A stretch of DNA of 64,000 bases from Cycas panzhihuaensis (GCA_023213395.1 CM041465.1:213597741-213661740); one strand, 5' to 3'. Shown: positions 37,197 through 49,299, counted from the stretch's first letter. The notes: a model not told the origin generated them from the letters alone. Numbers and translations: made by a program.

Positions 37197-37507
37197 TGAA
37201 GGAAGGATGGATCTAGGGAATAAATCACTCATATACACACAATGGCAATGGAGAATGAAAAATAGATAAAACAAGATATGAGAGCAAGCTTGAAGGTGAG
37301 AATGAATAATGATTCCCTCCTTGAGATTTCACCTTTTATTAATGAGGGTGAGCATTAGGATTAGGATTTTTCTGCCTAATAATGTGAACACAAAATTACA
37401 TCTAAATGCATATAAAGTGCATTTCATTAAGAGACTAATATTAACAATATATCCTAAGGTCACATAATTAATCTACATAAATGACCTTAATACATTAATC
37501 TCTTTCA
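37197..37507 (-). repeat. 5' LTR of Copia-3
   Basis: 311 bp, TGAAGGAAGG...CTCTTTCA on the + strand, followed by the GATCC duplication of LINE-1 sequence. Confidence 0.93.
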
Positions 37508-37512
37508 GATCC

Positions 37513-39187
37513 CATCCAAGATCTACCTTCCTTTCATAAATCCATCTTGATTGGGAGAGATAATAGAGGGAAGAATCTTCTTTAATATGTTTGCTATTAC
37601 TTTTACCAAAATTTTATATATGACATTACATAGGCTTATTAGTCTATAATCCTCTATCATCTTTGTGCTCTCCTTTTTTAGGATTAGCACTAGGAAGGTA
37701 GCTTGCCATTCCCCCAATATTTTCCTATTCTCATGGAATTCTTCTAAAGCCTTCATAAGATCCTCCTTTATAATATCTTAGTAAATTTATAAAAAGTCTA
37801 GGGTGAAGCCATCTGGCCTAAGTGCTTTGTCCATATTCATATTAAAGACAACTCCTCTCACCTCCTCTAAGGAAAAGGGGGCCATTAATTCCCTGTTCCG
37901 CTTATCACCCACCAACTTAGGAATCATATCTATAAATTCCCTCCTAATTGTTAGATCTTGACAACCTAGCTCTTTAAATAAATCTTGAAAATACTCAATC
38001 TCTACTTTCTTAATCTCTTCCCCTTACTGATTTCCACCCCTTCATTATTATGTAACTTGCTAATTTGGTTATAAGCCCTATGCTTGAATGTTGTCATATG
38101 AAAGAATTTGGTATTTCCATCCCCCTTCGTGAACCAGAGGGCTCTCAATTTCTGCTTCTAAAAGATTTCCTCCTTAACTAGAGTCTCCTCAAATTTACTA
38201 AGAAGATCTCTCTCTTTTTGATCCAACATCTGAGATCTTCCCTCCTCTTGAATTTGCTCCTCAACTCCTTTTAATTCCTCTGCTATTTGATCTTTGGTTT
38301 CGAAAATATTTCTATGAGCCCTTTTATTCAATTCTTTTTATCTCTTTTCACCCATCCCATCTTTCTTAAGAATCTAAACATCATGCATCCATTAATTGAC
38401 AACTTCCACCATCCAACTATCAAGTTCCTAAGATCAGGGTGCTTAGTCCACATCAACTCAAATTAAAAAGGAGCACCCTTGTGTTTCTTATGAAGTCAAA
38501 GTCAAACATTAATGGAGAATGGTCTAACACCATCTTTGGGAGAGCCTCTAGCCTAAAATTATTATATTAGCTGGACCATGCATAATTTATCATGACCTTA
38601 TCCAACCTCACTTGAATGTGATAATCTCCCAACCTCCTATTTGACCATGTGTAATTTACCCACCTCAGAACTATATCCATTATGCCCCTTTCTAAATAAA
38701 ATCTACTAGGTTTATTATGCTTATCATCCACCCCCTTAGATCCCTCTTTTTCTCTCCAAGGGACAGGGCAGTCTTAAAAACTCTAACCAATAACCACGAT
38801 CCCTACCAATTCTTATAATGCTCTAGAATCCCAAGCCAGAGAGGTTTTCTTCTCTCCACTATGGTGGGAGCATAAATATTAGTAGCCATCCACTGATAGT
38901 ATATCCCTCTACATGTAAACCAAATGGACATCTAATGCATAAACCTCTTCCTGCCAAATCCTTCAAGTTCTAAAGGATAGACAACCCCCTTAATCCCTAA
39001 TGGGCATCCTTCGTTTCCATATTTGCTATTCTCTAAATCTTATTTTTAGCTACTATCTTGCTACTAGACTCTAACTTGGTTTCTTGGAGCATAATGAAGT
39101 CTAAGTTCAATATCAAGCACAAATCTTATCTATTCTTTATTTTGAGGGGGTATTTAAGTCCCTTATATTCCAAGAAGTAATCTTCAT
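37513..39187 (-). pseudogene. LINE-1 ORF2: endonuclease and N-terminal half of reverse transcriptase
   Basis: ORF2 probably starts at an ATG at 39187 (MKITSWNIRDLNTPSK). An LQETK motif and, near 38,490, LDHSPLMFDFDF follow; these are the start, Glu and terminal D-H motifs of an AP-like endonuclease. After a linker, the reverse transcriptase begins near 37,860 (DKALRPDGFTL-like) and continues in the frame 37523-37756 with EWQATFLVLILKKE, YRLISLCNVIYKIL and NQDGFMKGR. It is cut there by Copia-3 at 37,513. Frame breaks are frequent. Confidence 0.85.
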
Positions 39188-39479
39188 CTATTACTTCTTA
39201 ACCTTGGCCCTTCTCGTCCTCCCTCCCTAAGGGTTTGTTGATTCCCCTTCTCAATTTGGGCTACCATTTCTCTTTCCTTAACCATCTTTATAGTAGGTCT
39301 TCCTACCCTCCTCTCACCCCTAGATCTGGGCCCCTACGTGGGCCTATTCCTCTCTGCTTTTCTTATAAGTCTATCTCCCTGTCTCTCCCCATCCTTTCCT
39401 CCTACTCCTAGGGTTCCTAACCATCCATAATCTTATTCATTGTGACTGAGGGAGGTCCTTCCAGGTCCTCATGAACTCT

Positions 39480-40770
39480 AGAGCTTTCTTCCCCCCTCCC
39501 CTTTCTCCCCTTGAGGAAGCACTTGGTAGTTGTCCCACACTTTATTTTTCTAGCTCTGTTCCTTCCCAAACTTAAATAGAGTATCCTTATCATCTAAATT
39601 TATTCCCTTAGCCATATCTACACTAGCCCCCCCATAAACCTCCTTAGGGATAAGGTTTTGTCTCATTGAGACCTGATTCTTCTCTAGCTCTCGCTCCCCA
39701 CCTTCCTTCTTTTGCTCCCTAGCGCAATTCTAGTGATTATGATTGAGTTTTTTGCATATAGTACACTTGATATTTTCCAATTCATAAACCATGTTTTGGT
39801 CCTTGCTCCAACCCTCTATTTCAATTCTCACCCACTCTGGGAGTGCTTTATCAAGCCTTACCAATATACAAAATCTAACATTTACCAATCTGCTATGATT
39901 CTTTGTGGCTGAATCTATAGTGAGTAAGGGACCAATGGCTTTTTCCAACCCCTTGATTACCTCCAAATGCCAGAATTGGAGAGGAAGCCCTAATATCTAC
40001 ACCCAAATTAGGACCTATTTTATTGTTGATACTATCAGATTAAAATTTGGATGCCATTTCTCCAGAAATAAGGCTTTCCTTCCTAAAATCCAAGGAGATC
40101 TCAAGAGGATATTAACCATGTCTTCCTAGTTTAAAAATTTAAAAAGACTGCACCCCCTTGGGAGCACCATAAACTCTATGGGATTCCTTATCCTCCATCT
40201 ATTTACTTCCATTTTCTTATAATGTCTAATTTAGGTCTTGGTCCCAAAAATCTTCTCACTAGGCTATGTTACTAATACTTCTCATTTCACTTAGTTAATT
40301 TCTTAGGAATGGGAATTTTTATTATCTCATCTTGAAAGACTAGATTTATCATTAGGGGTTATATTTTCCCATTTTTCAAGGCTTCCAGGTATGATTTCCC
40401 TATAAGAAGGTTTTGAGTCAGGCTAAGGGAATTTGTTTCTACCATCTCCTCCACCATAATTAAAAAATAATTCACATTACAAATAGTCAACTTAGAGGCA
40501 AAACTAACATGTAGATACCTATGAATTGAGAAAATGTGAGAACTACAAATATACTATTCATATATTTCTTCACATCATTATTTACAGAGGAAACTACCTT
40601 GTAACTCTCACCTATACTAGCAACTTTATTCTTAAGCCTTAATTGGATTGAGGAAGGAGACCCATCAATAGGCCCCTGGTTTCCATAGCCTTCCATCTAA
40701 TTAAAAGCTTCCTACCATTTGTGGGATATCCCTCCTCCCTACGATAGTCCAGCCATCTTCTTGCATCTGT
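39480..40770 (-). pseudogene. LINE-1 ORF1 (RNA-binding protein with zinc knuckle)
   Basis: The - strand carries a plant L1 ORF1. Near its start is WTIVGRRDIPQ (about 40,750), then a broken DUF4283-like region. The frame 39730-39966 has IGPLLTIDSATKNHSRLVNVRFCILV, then ALPEWVRIEIEGW, and the knuckle CTICKKLNHNH then stop then NC. In plant LINEs this protein coats the RNA. The start is uncertain because of stops and frameshifts. Confidence 0.75.
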
Positions 40771-41029
40771 CTTGATTCAACCCTAGGCTCTATCTATATT
40801 TGCTCCATCCAGGAGATCTTGGTTGAAAAGGAATGCTCTTTCCACTTCCTATATATTCCTGGTCTAAACCCTAGCTGTCATCTTCGGTCATCTCCCTCGT
40901 TGCGCTTCTTCCTCCCTAGGTATAACACCAAGCCACATCCAAGTTTATTAAAGGGATTTGCTAGATTATTCACTAAAGAGTTAATGCCTAATTTCCACCC
41001 CCCCCCCCCTTAATGATTTCTCTTTCTTT

Positions 41030-43065
41030 TATTAAAAACTCTCAGTCTGTATGAAAAAAATAGAGGAAATAAGTAAGAAGTACAAGAATTCAAATAGGAG
41101 AATTCCACAAAGTCTTCTCTTTAAGGTGTTAACCCTCAATCCTTTACCATAATAAATGTTATATCCTCCCTATTAGAAGCTAGGAACTGGTAGTTACACC
41201 TTCTACACAAGATCGATTGTAACTATTGATTAATTATCCTTTGCCTCTATTGATACTTATCTCAAATCCTCTATGTATTCTTGTAATTCTTAGATTATTT
41301 CTAATCTAGTTAAGAGAGATTAATCCTATCACAATAATAATTCTTCTAGAATGACATGCTCCTTTAGTAGCTACCATATATTGCTTCATTAGTTGATTAA
41401 CAATTTAAATTTGATCTTTACGTCTCTATTTAATAGTTAATATTCAATTGCAAAATGTAGATCTATTTATGTTTGAATTAGTATCTTGTTGCTTCATCTC
41501 CATTGAATTATCTAGTGCTAATCCATGTTGCTATCTAAGAGTTGATGTTCACTTGCAAATAATTTGTTCTCTTCTATATGCTTTATTACTTAAATTTCTC
41601 TATCTACAAGTCTTAATGATCTCTGCCATGTGTCCTTTACTTAATCTTTGATATCACTACTCATAAGTCCATTCACATGTCATTCAATTCCTACTTATAC
41701 TTTTCAGTGCTATCTTACATTTAACTCTTTATCACATATATTTTTTCCGGTGTAATTTCTATTGTGTTTGCCTCTAAATGGACAATCAAGATCTATTTTA
41801 TGATCTTGATCTAATAGTCCATGTTTATTATAAATCCCTTCTTTAGTCTTAGTTGTTAATAGTTAGAAGCCACATGTCACTTAATGATTGGATATAATGT
41901 CACATATCTTACCTTCCTCTCATGTCTTATGACTTGTAAGTACTTAATATTTTTCTATAAATTCTTTTTATTTCCTTGAGTCATAAGTTTTCCCTTCTAT
42001 CTCTCCATTACTAAATGGATAGTTTGGATCCATTACTGAATCATCATCTAACAACTATTATTTATCATGTTTTTAGCCTTTTCTTATTCTTTCATTTCTT
42101 TCTTTCATTGATCAATGGCATTGATTAAATCTAATGTCTTCATTAGATGAATATGATCCATCTTACACTTTCCCATTGTAGATCCTTTAGTTTCTACTCC
42201 ATTCTTTCTTCTCTAGGTAAATGGCCTAGTGTAATTCCATATGAATATCTTATGACTTAGATCTCTCACTATTCTCATCTTCCTCTCATCTTGTGACTCA
42301 TAATCCACTCACCTTTGAATTTCTATATCCATAAAAATCCATAAAATATGAGATGCAAGTTTGCTTTTGTATCTCCTTAACACCAATTAGACAATCTAAA
42401 TTCATCGACTAATCTTAATCAATCAATTTCTATCCACTAATGGTTGCACTTATTCTCTTTCTTGTGTCTTTTCCTTTACTTGATCAATGCCTTAGATTAT
42501 ATATGTGTATGTGTGTATGTGTGTATGTGTGTGTGTGTGTGTGTGTGTGTAACACAATCATCATTAATTCACATCATCTTATTTTTCTTGCTACTATTTC
42601 CATCTTGTAACTTGTAGCTTGTAATAATTGATGAATGATTCTCATAACTTCCCATAAGGCATAAATTACAAGAAATATTAAAATCTTACACTCATGCTTT
42701 CCTTATCAAAATATCAAAATTTTAGCTCATATTTATGAGATTTAAGATGCAAGAAATTTTCACTTAAACACCTTCGACTTCATAAAATTACTAAGTCTAA
42801 AATTTGTTTCCAGCTCCCTTTTGATGCTTTTTCCAAGCTTGACCCCCTTTAAGGGATTATACATGTAAGAGGATGCTCCTATGTTGCATTACTTCATCAA
42901 AATCTCCATTTGGATTGTCTTTGTATTACAAAGATCATCACTAAATAAAGTTTTGTCAAGCATCATATCTAAAATTTTGTATATAACCTTCATCTAACAG
43001 TGCTTAACTTGGTTTACACATGGCCTTAGTTACAATCATCTTTTCTTTGATCCTTTACCAAAACT
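41030..43065. other. AT/pyrimidine-rich spacer
   Basis: No coding or LTR structure recognised. It contains a (TG)n microsatellite. A 12-13 C run lies just before it at about 40,998. Confidence 0.5.
42500..42550. repeat. (TG)n / (TATG)n microsatellite
   Basis: Alternating TG units with TATG interruptions at the left end. Confidence 0.9.
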
Positions 43066-43070
43066 TTTTC

Positions 43071-43576
43071 TGTAACAAACTGTTACACTAAATGCACTTG
43101 CAAAATATCCAATTAAGAGAGCAATAATACAAATTGACTTGAATACAAATATAAAATGGTATGAAATGAATATAAAGTAATAGATACAATGTTACCAAAA
43201 GATCCCGTAAATTACTGATGATAAAGAATCCCTCTTCGAGGCGAGGTTCCCTCCACAAAGCTCCTCAAAAGGGCCAAAATTACTATAGTCCAAGACTTCT
43301 TCTTAATTGATGAAATGAGGCTGCAAATCCTCCTTAAATAGGTGGCCAACGGATAGCAATAGAAGTCAGCCAGGAAAGATGATATTATTCTTAATACTGC
43401 ACCAATAGAAGTCGGCCAGGACTTCTCCAAAAATTGGCAGGCCAAATTTAAATGGTCATAACTTTTGATGCAGATGTCAGAATTAACTTTTGTTTGGACC
43501 GTTGGAATCGTTGTTCAGAGACCTTTGATTTGAGTGGTCATATGCTATACTTTTGACCATATTTTGGAATGCTACA
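43071..43576 (-). repeat. 3' LTR of element H
   Basis: On the - strand it runs TGTAGCATTCC...GTTTGTTACA. Its last 17 bases form a perfect 7-bp stem with a 3-base loop (43071-43087). Confidence 0.92.
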
Positions 43577-43617
43577 ATTCCCCTTCCCTTAAAATAATAC
43601 TTCGCCCTCGAAGTATT
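43577..43617 (-). other. Polypurine tract and adjacent hairpin of element H
   Basis: On the - strand a perfect 9-bp stem with a 4-base loop (AATACTTCG, AGGG, CGAAGTATT; 43596-43617) is followed by the purine tract AAGGGAAGGGGAAT just before the 3' LTR. Short palindromes of CTCGAGGACGAG type before this tract are common in plant LTR elements. Confidence 0.8.
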
Positions 43618-43750
43618 GAGAAATGTTTGTAGCTCAGTCTAATCTTCCAACCACCTCTGGCTAGATCCTGTAGGTCATAAAGATTTCCCTCGATCTTGTG
43701 TCTTCTTTGAAACATCTTGACAAGAATCTTGAATTTGCCGATGTTTGTTC

Positions 43751-44035
43751 TTAGAACCAGGTACCTGTGACGCCTTGTTCTAAATTTAAAGGATCCTGGG
43801 ACTTGTGAGGTATCTCAAATGTCTTATCTTGGTCTTGCCTTGCATTTGCACCTTTTGTTTCCAAATGGGATGGATTTTGGAAAAAGACATGAAGGCGTTG
43901 AGAACAAAATTGATTGTGAGGGTTAAGGATTGATGATTGCCTATTGTAGGAAAAAGAAAAGGAGGACTTGTGAACTAAGATCAAGCATAGCTTTAAAGCT
44001 ATAGAAAGAAAGGATAAAATTTGGAATATGTCTTG
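43751..44035 (-). pseudogene. Element H reading frame, C-terminal part (95 codons with stop)
   Basis: After the I insertion point the H frame continues open from 44035 to a TAA at 43751. It begins QDIFQILSFLSIALKLCLILV, a hydrophobic segment of about 20 residues that could be membrane-like, then a Ser/Asn/Gln-rich part, and ends near DPLNLEQGVTGTWF. The longer open frame up to 44197 is an artefact: its first 54 codons belong to the LTR of I. The phase matches the N-terminal part at 54117-55124 exactly. I recognise no family. Confidence 0.7.
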
Positions 44036-44040
44036 GATGG

Positions 44041-46615
44041 TGAAACGCTCTCCACGGGGCAATGACCCAACGCCTAGCGGGAAGGATATAAAACCGAAGG
44101 CTAAACAGGCTAAAGAACGAGGATCATACCTCATGGGCGCCCGTGGGCGCCGGGCACGGATCGCAAGGTGCCTGGTTGCTTCCAGGTGGCCGTGCAAGGC
44201 GAGACCCTCCTACCCTTCTGATGGCGGGAAGGGAAAAGGAAACTTCGCCGCTACTTCTCGTGGCAATGAGAAAGCGGCGAAGGGTAACCAACCAAACGTG
44301 TCGCAGTAAGATATGCGCAAGAGCTGCTAAGGGGATCGGTCAAAGGATCTCAAACACCACAATACGCGGGTATAACAAAGAAAGTGTGAATAAAGCAAAT
44401 GTAGAGTAAAAAGCAAGTACAAAGTAAATAGTTATTTCTTCCCCTTTTCTTATGTTCTTTAACTACCAAAGCAAGTGTAAAGAAACGTAAGAGCACGAAA
44501 AGGAGTATGAAAGGTGAGCGGAGAATACCGGATCCCATGGTTGAAACGAGACGCAGGTTTCCTTCCACGGTTGCGCTTCCTCCCGTCGCCCTCCTCGTAT
44601 GCTGCGTCGGTTGCAAGCGGCAAAGAGGGGTTCACTTACCTCCCCGAAAGCAAATAAAGACTAACCAAACTGAAATGACAGAAAATAAAGCCCGAAGCAA
44701 TATGAACAAAGGGAAAACGTACCAAGCGAACGTCGACCAGCAGTGGATCGACCGTATGCACCCTTTCGTTCCGAACGCTCCTGCAAGCGAATAAGCAGAA
44801 TACCTTCCTCTCGAAAGAGAGGCTACGAGGTACCAAAAGATATGTGTATATATGTTGCAAGTAAAGTAAACTAAGCTAAAAGGATATGGTTAAGTACTAA
44901 CATGCAATAAAAGGACACAAAGTTAAACGACATGCATGCTAGGGTCATATACCACAGACGCACCCCAGATGGGGTTGAGTGTAGCCTCGGGATGGCTAAC
45001 TCACCCACGAGAGGTCTCCACGGGATGCAAGGGAAACGGTGCTAGCATGCAACAAGAAGGATAATGGAGCAACGGGTAGCATATGCCAAGGTAAGCACTC
45101 AACCGATTCTCCAAAGCCTCCCTAGCCCTATTTCTTAAGCAAAAGCGGGAGATAAAGGGGGAGAGGAAAAGGGACGGAACCCTTGGGGAGAAGGACGGCA
45201 ATGGGGGACGGAACCCCGCCTATCTCCCTCAGACCCTCGTGTAACCCTTTATGCCTTTTGCCCAAGAAATGGCGAAAGAGAAGGATGGGAGAAGAAGGAT
45301 GAGTGGAAGAAAAAATGGGAAACTAAGCCTATCCTTGGGTAACACTCTAATAGGCCACAAATACTATGGTTCCTTGCATCAAATGGCTAAGGGGAAACCA
45401 AGAAAATGCATATACAAAAGGAAGCAAAGAGTTGCAAGTAAAATAACGCAAAAAGTAAGCAAAAACACCTAAGAAATGACACCAAATACCTCGAATGAAG
45501 AAGAAGGAGTGCATGTAGGCACTTGGCAACTTGGAGGCGGTCAAGAGATGCCTATGAAGCAATGAAGCATGTCCCTTGCAAGAGAGTGAGATGGTGGAGC
45601 CTCATGCAAGAAAATGTGATGGAAATGGTTCCTTGCAATGGTTTTCTTGGTGAAAAATCCTCTTGGAAGCTTTCAATGTGTGTGAAGAGGAGGGATGCTT
45701 GTATTGGAGCTCCGTAGGGGCGTGAATGGCCTGTATCTCCAAAGAATAGCAACCCTTGATGCCTCATCCCACAATTTGTAGAAAGGTGCCTCTTGTTCTT
45801 GTTTGTTTACCTTGTCTTTTTGTGAAGAAAATGCTCTAGAAAGTTTGAAAAGTGAAGTGAAGAATTCGACAAATGAGTGAGAAAAAGGCTTTTAAGCCTT
45901 GGGCACATCAAGTGAACGTTGGGGGCCATGGGGCGCCCCCAATCGTTCGAAGCCCTGTGCGGATCCGCGAAAAAACGTGGCCTCTGTCGCGCGGCTTCCT
46001 TTTTTTTCAAATTTTAAGCGGTCATCTGCGGCAAACTTGGCAGATCAGCTAAGTTTACTGTGATGCAGACGACCGCTGCAAACTTTGTGGTACCGCTAAG
46101 TTTGCAGCGGTACAGCCTGAAATTTAAAAAAAAGAGAAAAAAGCAACCTAAAAGTTATAAAAATCAGCTTTTTAAGGTAAGAACAAGGGCTGAGCATGAA
46201 TTAAATCAACCGGGGGAAGGCCCAGGCAGTGGGCAAGTGCTCAAAATGGTGCAAATGGCCCTAACTAAGGGTTAAACCAGGCTTAGGAAGGGTTTGCAAC
46301 ATAAGCAACATGCTGTAACAAGAGCAAACAGGCTGGCAAAAGCATCCCGAAAGACCATGGAGACATCGTGAGTGGCTGTACGCCATACGGGGTGTCGCAT
46401 CCGCTTATGGATGCCCCCGTTGTGAGTCGTCATAGGCTAAAGGGTGCCGTTAGGCACATGCATTATGAACAAGCAGTCAAGTAAATGCGTGTAGGCAGGC
46501 GTATGTCAATCAAATTACTCCAAATTACCTTAGCAATCATAAGTAAGAAAAGTAAGAACATATACACTGAGCAAACTCAGTCGATGCGTCCGAGTCCATT
46601 CCCGATGGCGGAACA
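44041..46615 (-). repeat. 3' LTR of element I
   Basis: On the + strand it reads TGAAACGCTCTCC...GGCGGAACA. Long stretches are identical to 51578-54116. The differences are clustered in CG-rich patches and include many small indels. Several short open frames here are chance frames in GC-rich sequence. Confidence 0.92.
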
Positions 46616-48220
46616 TCGCCTATGGCGTGAGCCTCACCGCTCGGGCGTAATGTGATGGCGAATGCTGACAATCAAGAAACATGAGTAGCACATGCATATA
46701 TATATATAAGAGCAATCAAGAGCATCACGTGATCCAAGGGCGTAGGCAAGTGTCGTGGTGGAACGCGTGGACAAGGGAGACAGAGACGAGGACAACGTAG
46801 GGGCCGCCTACGCGTCGTCTAGGCATCGACCAAACTCAAGTGAGCGATAAACGGATGCCCCCGTTGCCAAGGTGCAACGTGAAGTAAGAGGGCATCCCAA
46901 GAAGAGAGCAAGCATATCTAACCGACAGCAACCGGAGACTTGGGCACGGGCTGGCCAGACAAGCCTCCACATGAAATGGTGTGTATCATGTATGATAGAG
47001 GTAGCATGTATGATTTGTTTTGTAAATGAGTATTTTTGTATGTTGTAAATGTGTTGATATGCAAGTATGTGAATATGTAAATGTATATGTTTTGTTGTAA
47101 AGTTTTGTTGTAGTATGCATGCGTTTCCTTCCATGTATGGCCGTATGTCTAACAGGGGCACACACATCCACCGTGAGCAGAGGTGATCGAGAGGTGTGAG
47201 GTTAGAAGATAGGGCGACATGCACGTCCACAGGGGAGCATAGCGGAATATGCGAAGGAAACGACAAGCCCGGAAGGAGGAGTAACGATACTCCACAGCGT
47301 CATCCTAGTTGGGGAATGCCCAAATAGGAGGACAAAGGGGTTCCCAAGAGCAGACGGGAACGCAGGTTCCGTGGGAGGAACCAGAAGACAAAGAAAACAA
47401 AGAAAGAAATCCACCTTAAACCGCCATTCTACCCGAGGTTGGAAAGAATGGGGACAGTCTAAAATGGTAGTTTAAGCTCATTTCGGAGCACGGATCCATC
47501 TTAAATTGCCATTCCACCCGTGGTTGGGAGGAATGGGAACAATTTAAAATGGTAGTTTAGGCTCGTATCGGAACAAGGATCCATCTTAAATTGCCATTCC
47601 ACCCGTGGTTGGGAGGAATGGGAACAATTCAAAATGGTAGTTTAGGCTCGTTTCGGAGCAAGGATCCATCTTAAATTGCCATTCCACCCGTGGTTGGGAG
47701 GAATGGGAACAATTCAAAATGGTAGTTTAGGCTCGTTTCGGAGCGAGAGAAGAGGAAGAGGTGTGCCTAGACCCCGTAGAGGTAGGGGTAGTCACACGCA
47801 GGGTAGGAGATAGGTGATGAAGAGTAGGCCTAATGTGGCCAGGCCTACTAGTAAACTTGCTATGGTCGGAACCAGATGAGTGCAACGGATCCGGCATGCG
47901 ACAGATCGCATGGCAAGGTTGCATACGAGTAAGGGGGGCTTTAGTCCGAGGTAAGGATCTAGAGCGTGAAGAAGAAGTGCCTCTACGAGTGGCTCGTCGA
48001 CGTGGGCGCCTACGTGAAACCGCTCGGGGGGGCCGAGAAGGTAAAATAAATGGCTGGTTTAGGACCAGTGGCTCTGAGCCACCGTAGAATGAGGAAGAGC
48101 GGGAATATCCGATCGAGATATTCCCCAGGTGCTCGCGAAACCGTGGTGACACGTCGAGGAGGGCCCATAACCCTCGCTATCCGAATCGAGAATCACTCAT
48201 GGCGGCTAATGTAAGTAACC
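46616..48220 (-). other. Noncoding 3' region of element I
   Basis: About 1.6 kb between protease and the 3' LTR, where a normal Ty3 element would have reverse transcriptase. No conserved reverse transcriptase, RNase H or integrase motif is visible in any frame. It contains a short (TA)n run at about 46,695 and the 85-bp repeats. Frames such as 46808-47266 and 47727-48152 (-) have no recognisable domain. Confidence 0.7.
47411..47747. repeat. Four tandem 85-bp hairpin repeats
   Basis: The copies start at 47411, 47496, 47581 and 47666. Each has a potential stem: TTAAATTG pairs with CAATTTAA, and CCATTCC pairs with GGAATGG around a GTGGTT-type loop. In the first, most diverged copy the inner stem is CCATTCT with AGAATGG, so both arms changed together. 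The last three copies are nearly identical. Confidence 0.92.
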
Positions 48221-48222
48221 AC

Positions 48223-49250
48223 CTACGCCATAGGGGCAAACCTAACTAGGTTTGGCTCATGACGTGGCAGAGGGCTCGATGAAGGTCGGTCTCCTGAAAC
48301 AAGGGTCCCACGGAAGGGTAACCTCCTCGGGATCACTATCTTCATCGCCAGCGACTGGCGGTGGATGAGAGGTGTGAGACGGCATTGGCTCACAGGCGAC
48401 AACTTTAACTTGTCCTTCATGGACAAATTTAAGTTGCCCCGCTGCGTGGAGCGATTGCTCCCATCCTGGTCAAGCCATGGTCGGCCCAACAAGAGGTTGT
48501 ACTCCACATCGGCGTCGATCGGCAACCCGGCGAAGCGGTTTTCCCTCTAAGGTGAGGGATAGGGAGGCGCCCCGGAGGGACTTCTCGATCCCATCATACC
48601 CTTGGCATTTCAAGGGCGGACTCAAGAGCTACTATGCTGGCTCCTTGAGCATACGCCTGAGCATAGCATTAACAGGAGCCATTATCTACAATGGTCCTCT
48701 TTACGATCTGATCGGGAGTGTCAATGGTAATGACGGGTAATGCAAAAGCTTCTCCGCTTCTTTGGGAGATGGGAGATCTCTGGGATCAAAGGAGATGACA
48801 GGTGGTCCATGGGAGGTAGCACTTATCGCATGGATGGAAGCGTCTTGTTGGCCAAGAGCTTCAAGAAGAAGAGCACGTTGCTCAGGGCAGCTTCTCAAGA
48901 CGTCCATCAAGGACATTCCCGCAGCGACGGTATAGAGCTCGTCAACGATAGAAAAGGGCTTACCCTTCCCTATGGGTTGGGTAAGGGCTCTCCTAAAGTC
49001 GAATCGACCTGGGCGGACGGGAATAGTCTTGGGAAGCGCAGGAACCTCCGGAGGAACGGCTTCCGGAAGAGAATCAAGGTGAGATGTGGATGAAGAGGCA
49101 CCGGTTGCCTCTTTAGCAGCTTGGGACCGGGTTAAGACATATAACGGAGTGGTCTCAAGCAATTGGACAACCTTCTTTCCCTTATAGCGGGACCGCGAAG
49201 GTGATGGAGCATGGCGGTCGGGAGGCCAAGGGGAAGATGACCTTCGCACA
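48223..49250 (-). pseudogene. Element I protease and preceding linker
   Basis: The frame 48701-49249 holds a linker with VLTRSQAAKEA and then IVDELYTVAAGMSLMDVLRSCPEQRALLLEAL, similar to the block before protease in Tat/Athila-type elements. The active site reads KRTIVDNGSC near 48,680 (D-N-G in place of D-S/G-G), followed by a stop. After frame changes, YNLLLGRPWL at about 48,470-48,500 is the closing (L/I)-LG-R-x-WL block. The frame ends near 48,223 with no reverse transcriptase after it. Confidence 0.8.
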
Positions 49251-49299
49251 CCCTTCCCTCTACCATGCGAAGGGCGAGGATCGGGAGATCTATCCCGAT

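Larger units (their letters stand above)
30490..37507 (-). mobile_element. Copia-3: full-length Ty1/Copia element inside LINE-1
   Basis: Two 311-bp LTRs (30490-30800 and 37197-37507) are flanked by an exact GATCC duplication (30485-30489 and 37508-37512). On the - strand the order is 5' LTR, primer-binding site, gag, protease, integrase, reverse transcriptase, RNase H, purine tract, 3' LTR. My hand count is about 34 differences in 311 LTR bases. It belongs to a different Copia family from Copia-1 and Copia-2. Stops occur in all domains. Confidence 0.93.
27782..41000 (-). mobile_element. LINE-1: plant L1-type LINE, split by Copia-3
   Basis: On the - strand the order is ORF1 (RNA-binding, zinc knuckle), ORF2 with endonuclease, reverse transcriptase, a Cys/His-type region, RNase H, and a 3' end with an A-rich tail, seen as T-runs at 27782-27795 on the + strand. 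There are no LTRs. Without Copia-3 (30490-37507) it is about 6 kb, normal for a full-length plant L1. Its 3' end matches LINE-2 at 58,681, sharing the TTTGTTAAGGTA block and then AGGGGTTT and GGCCCCAA. Numerous stops make it inactive. The 5' end is approximate. Confidence 0.88.

Noticed and set aside
44036-44197. N-terminal 54 codons of the open frame 43751-44197
   Set aside because: They are translated from the LTR of element I. The real frame enters at 44035 from the H sequence.
44028-46275. Many open frames of 60-95 codons in the GC-rich LTRs of element I
   Set aside because: They overlap on both strands, differ between the two LTR copies by frameshifts, and have no domain.
47411-47747. 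CRISPR-like array
   Set aside because: The 85-bp units are direct head-to-tail copies without unique spacers, inside a plant retrotransposon.
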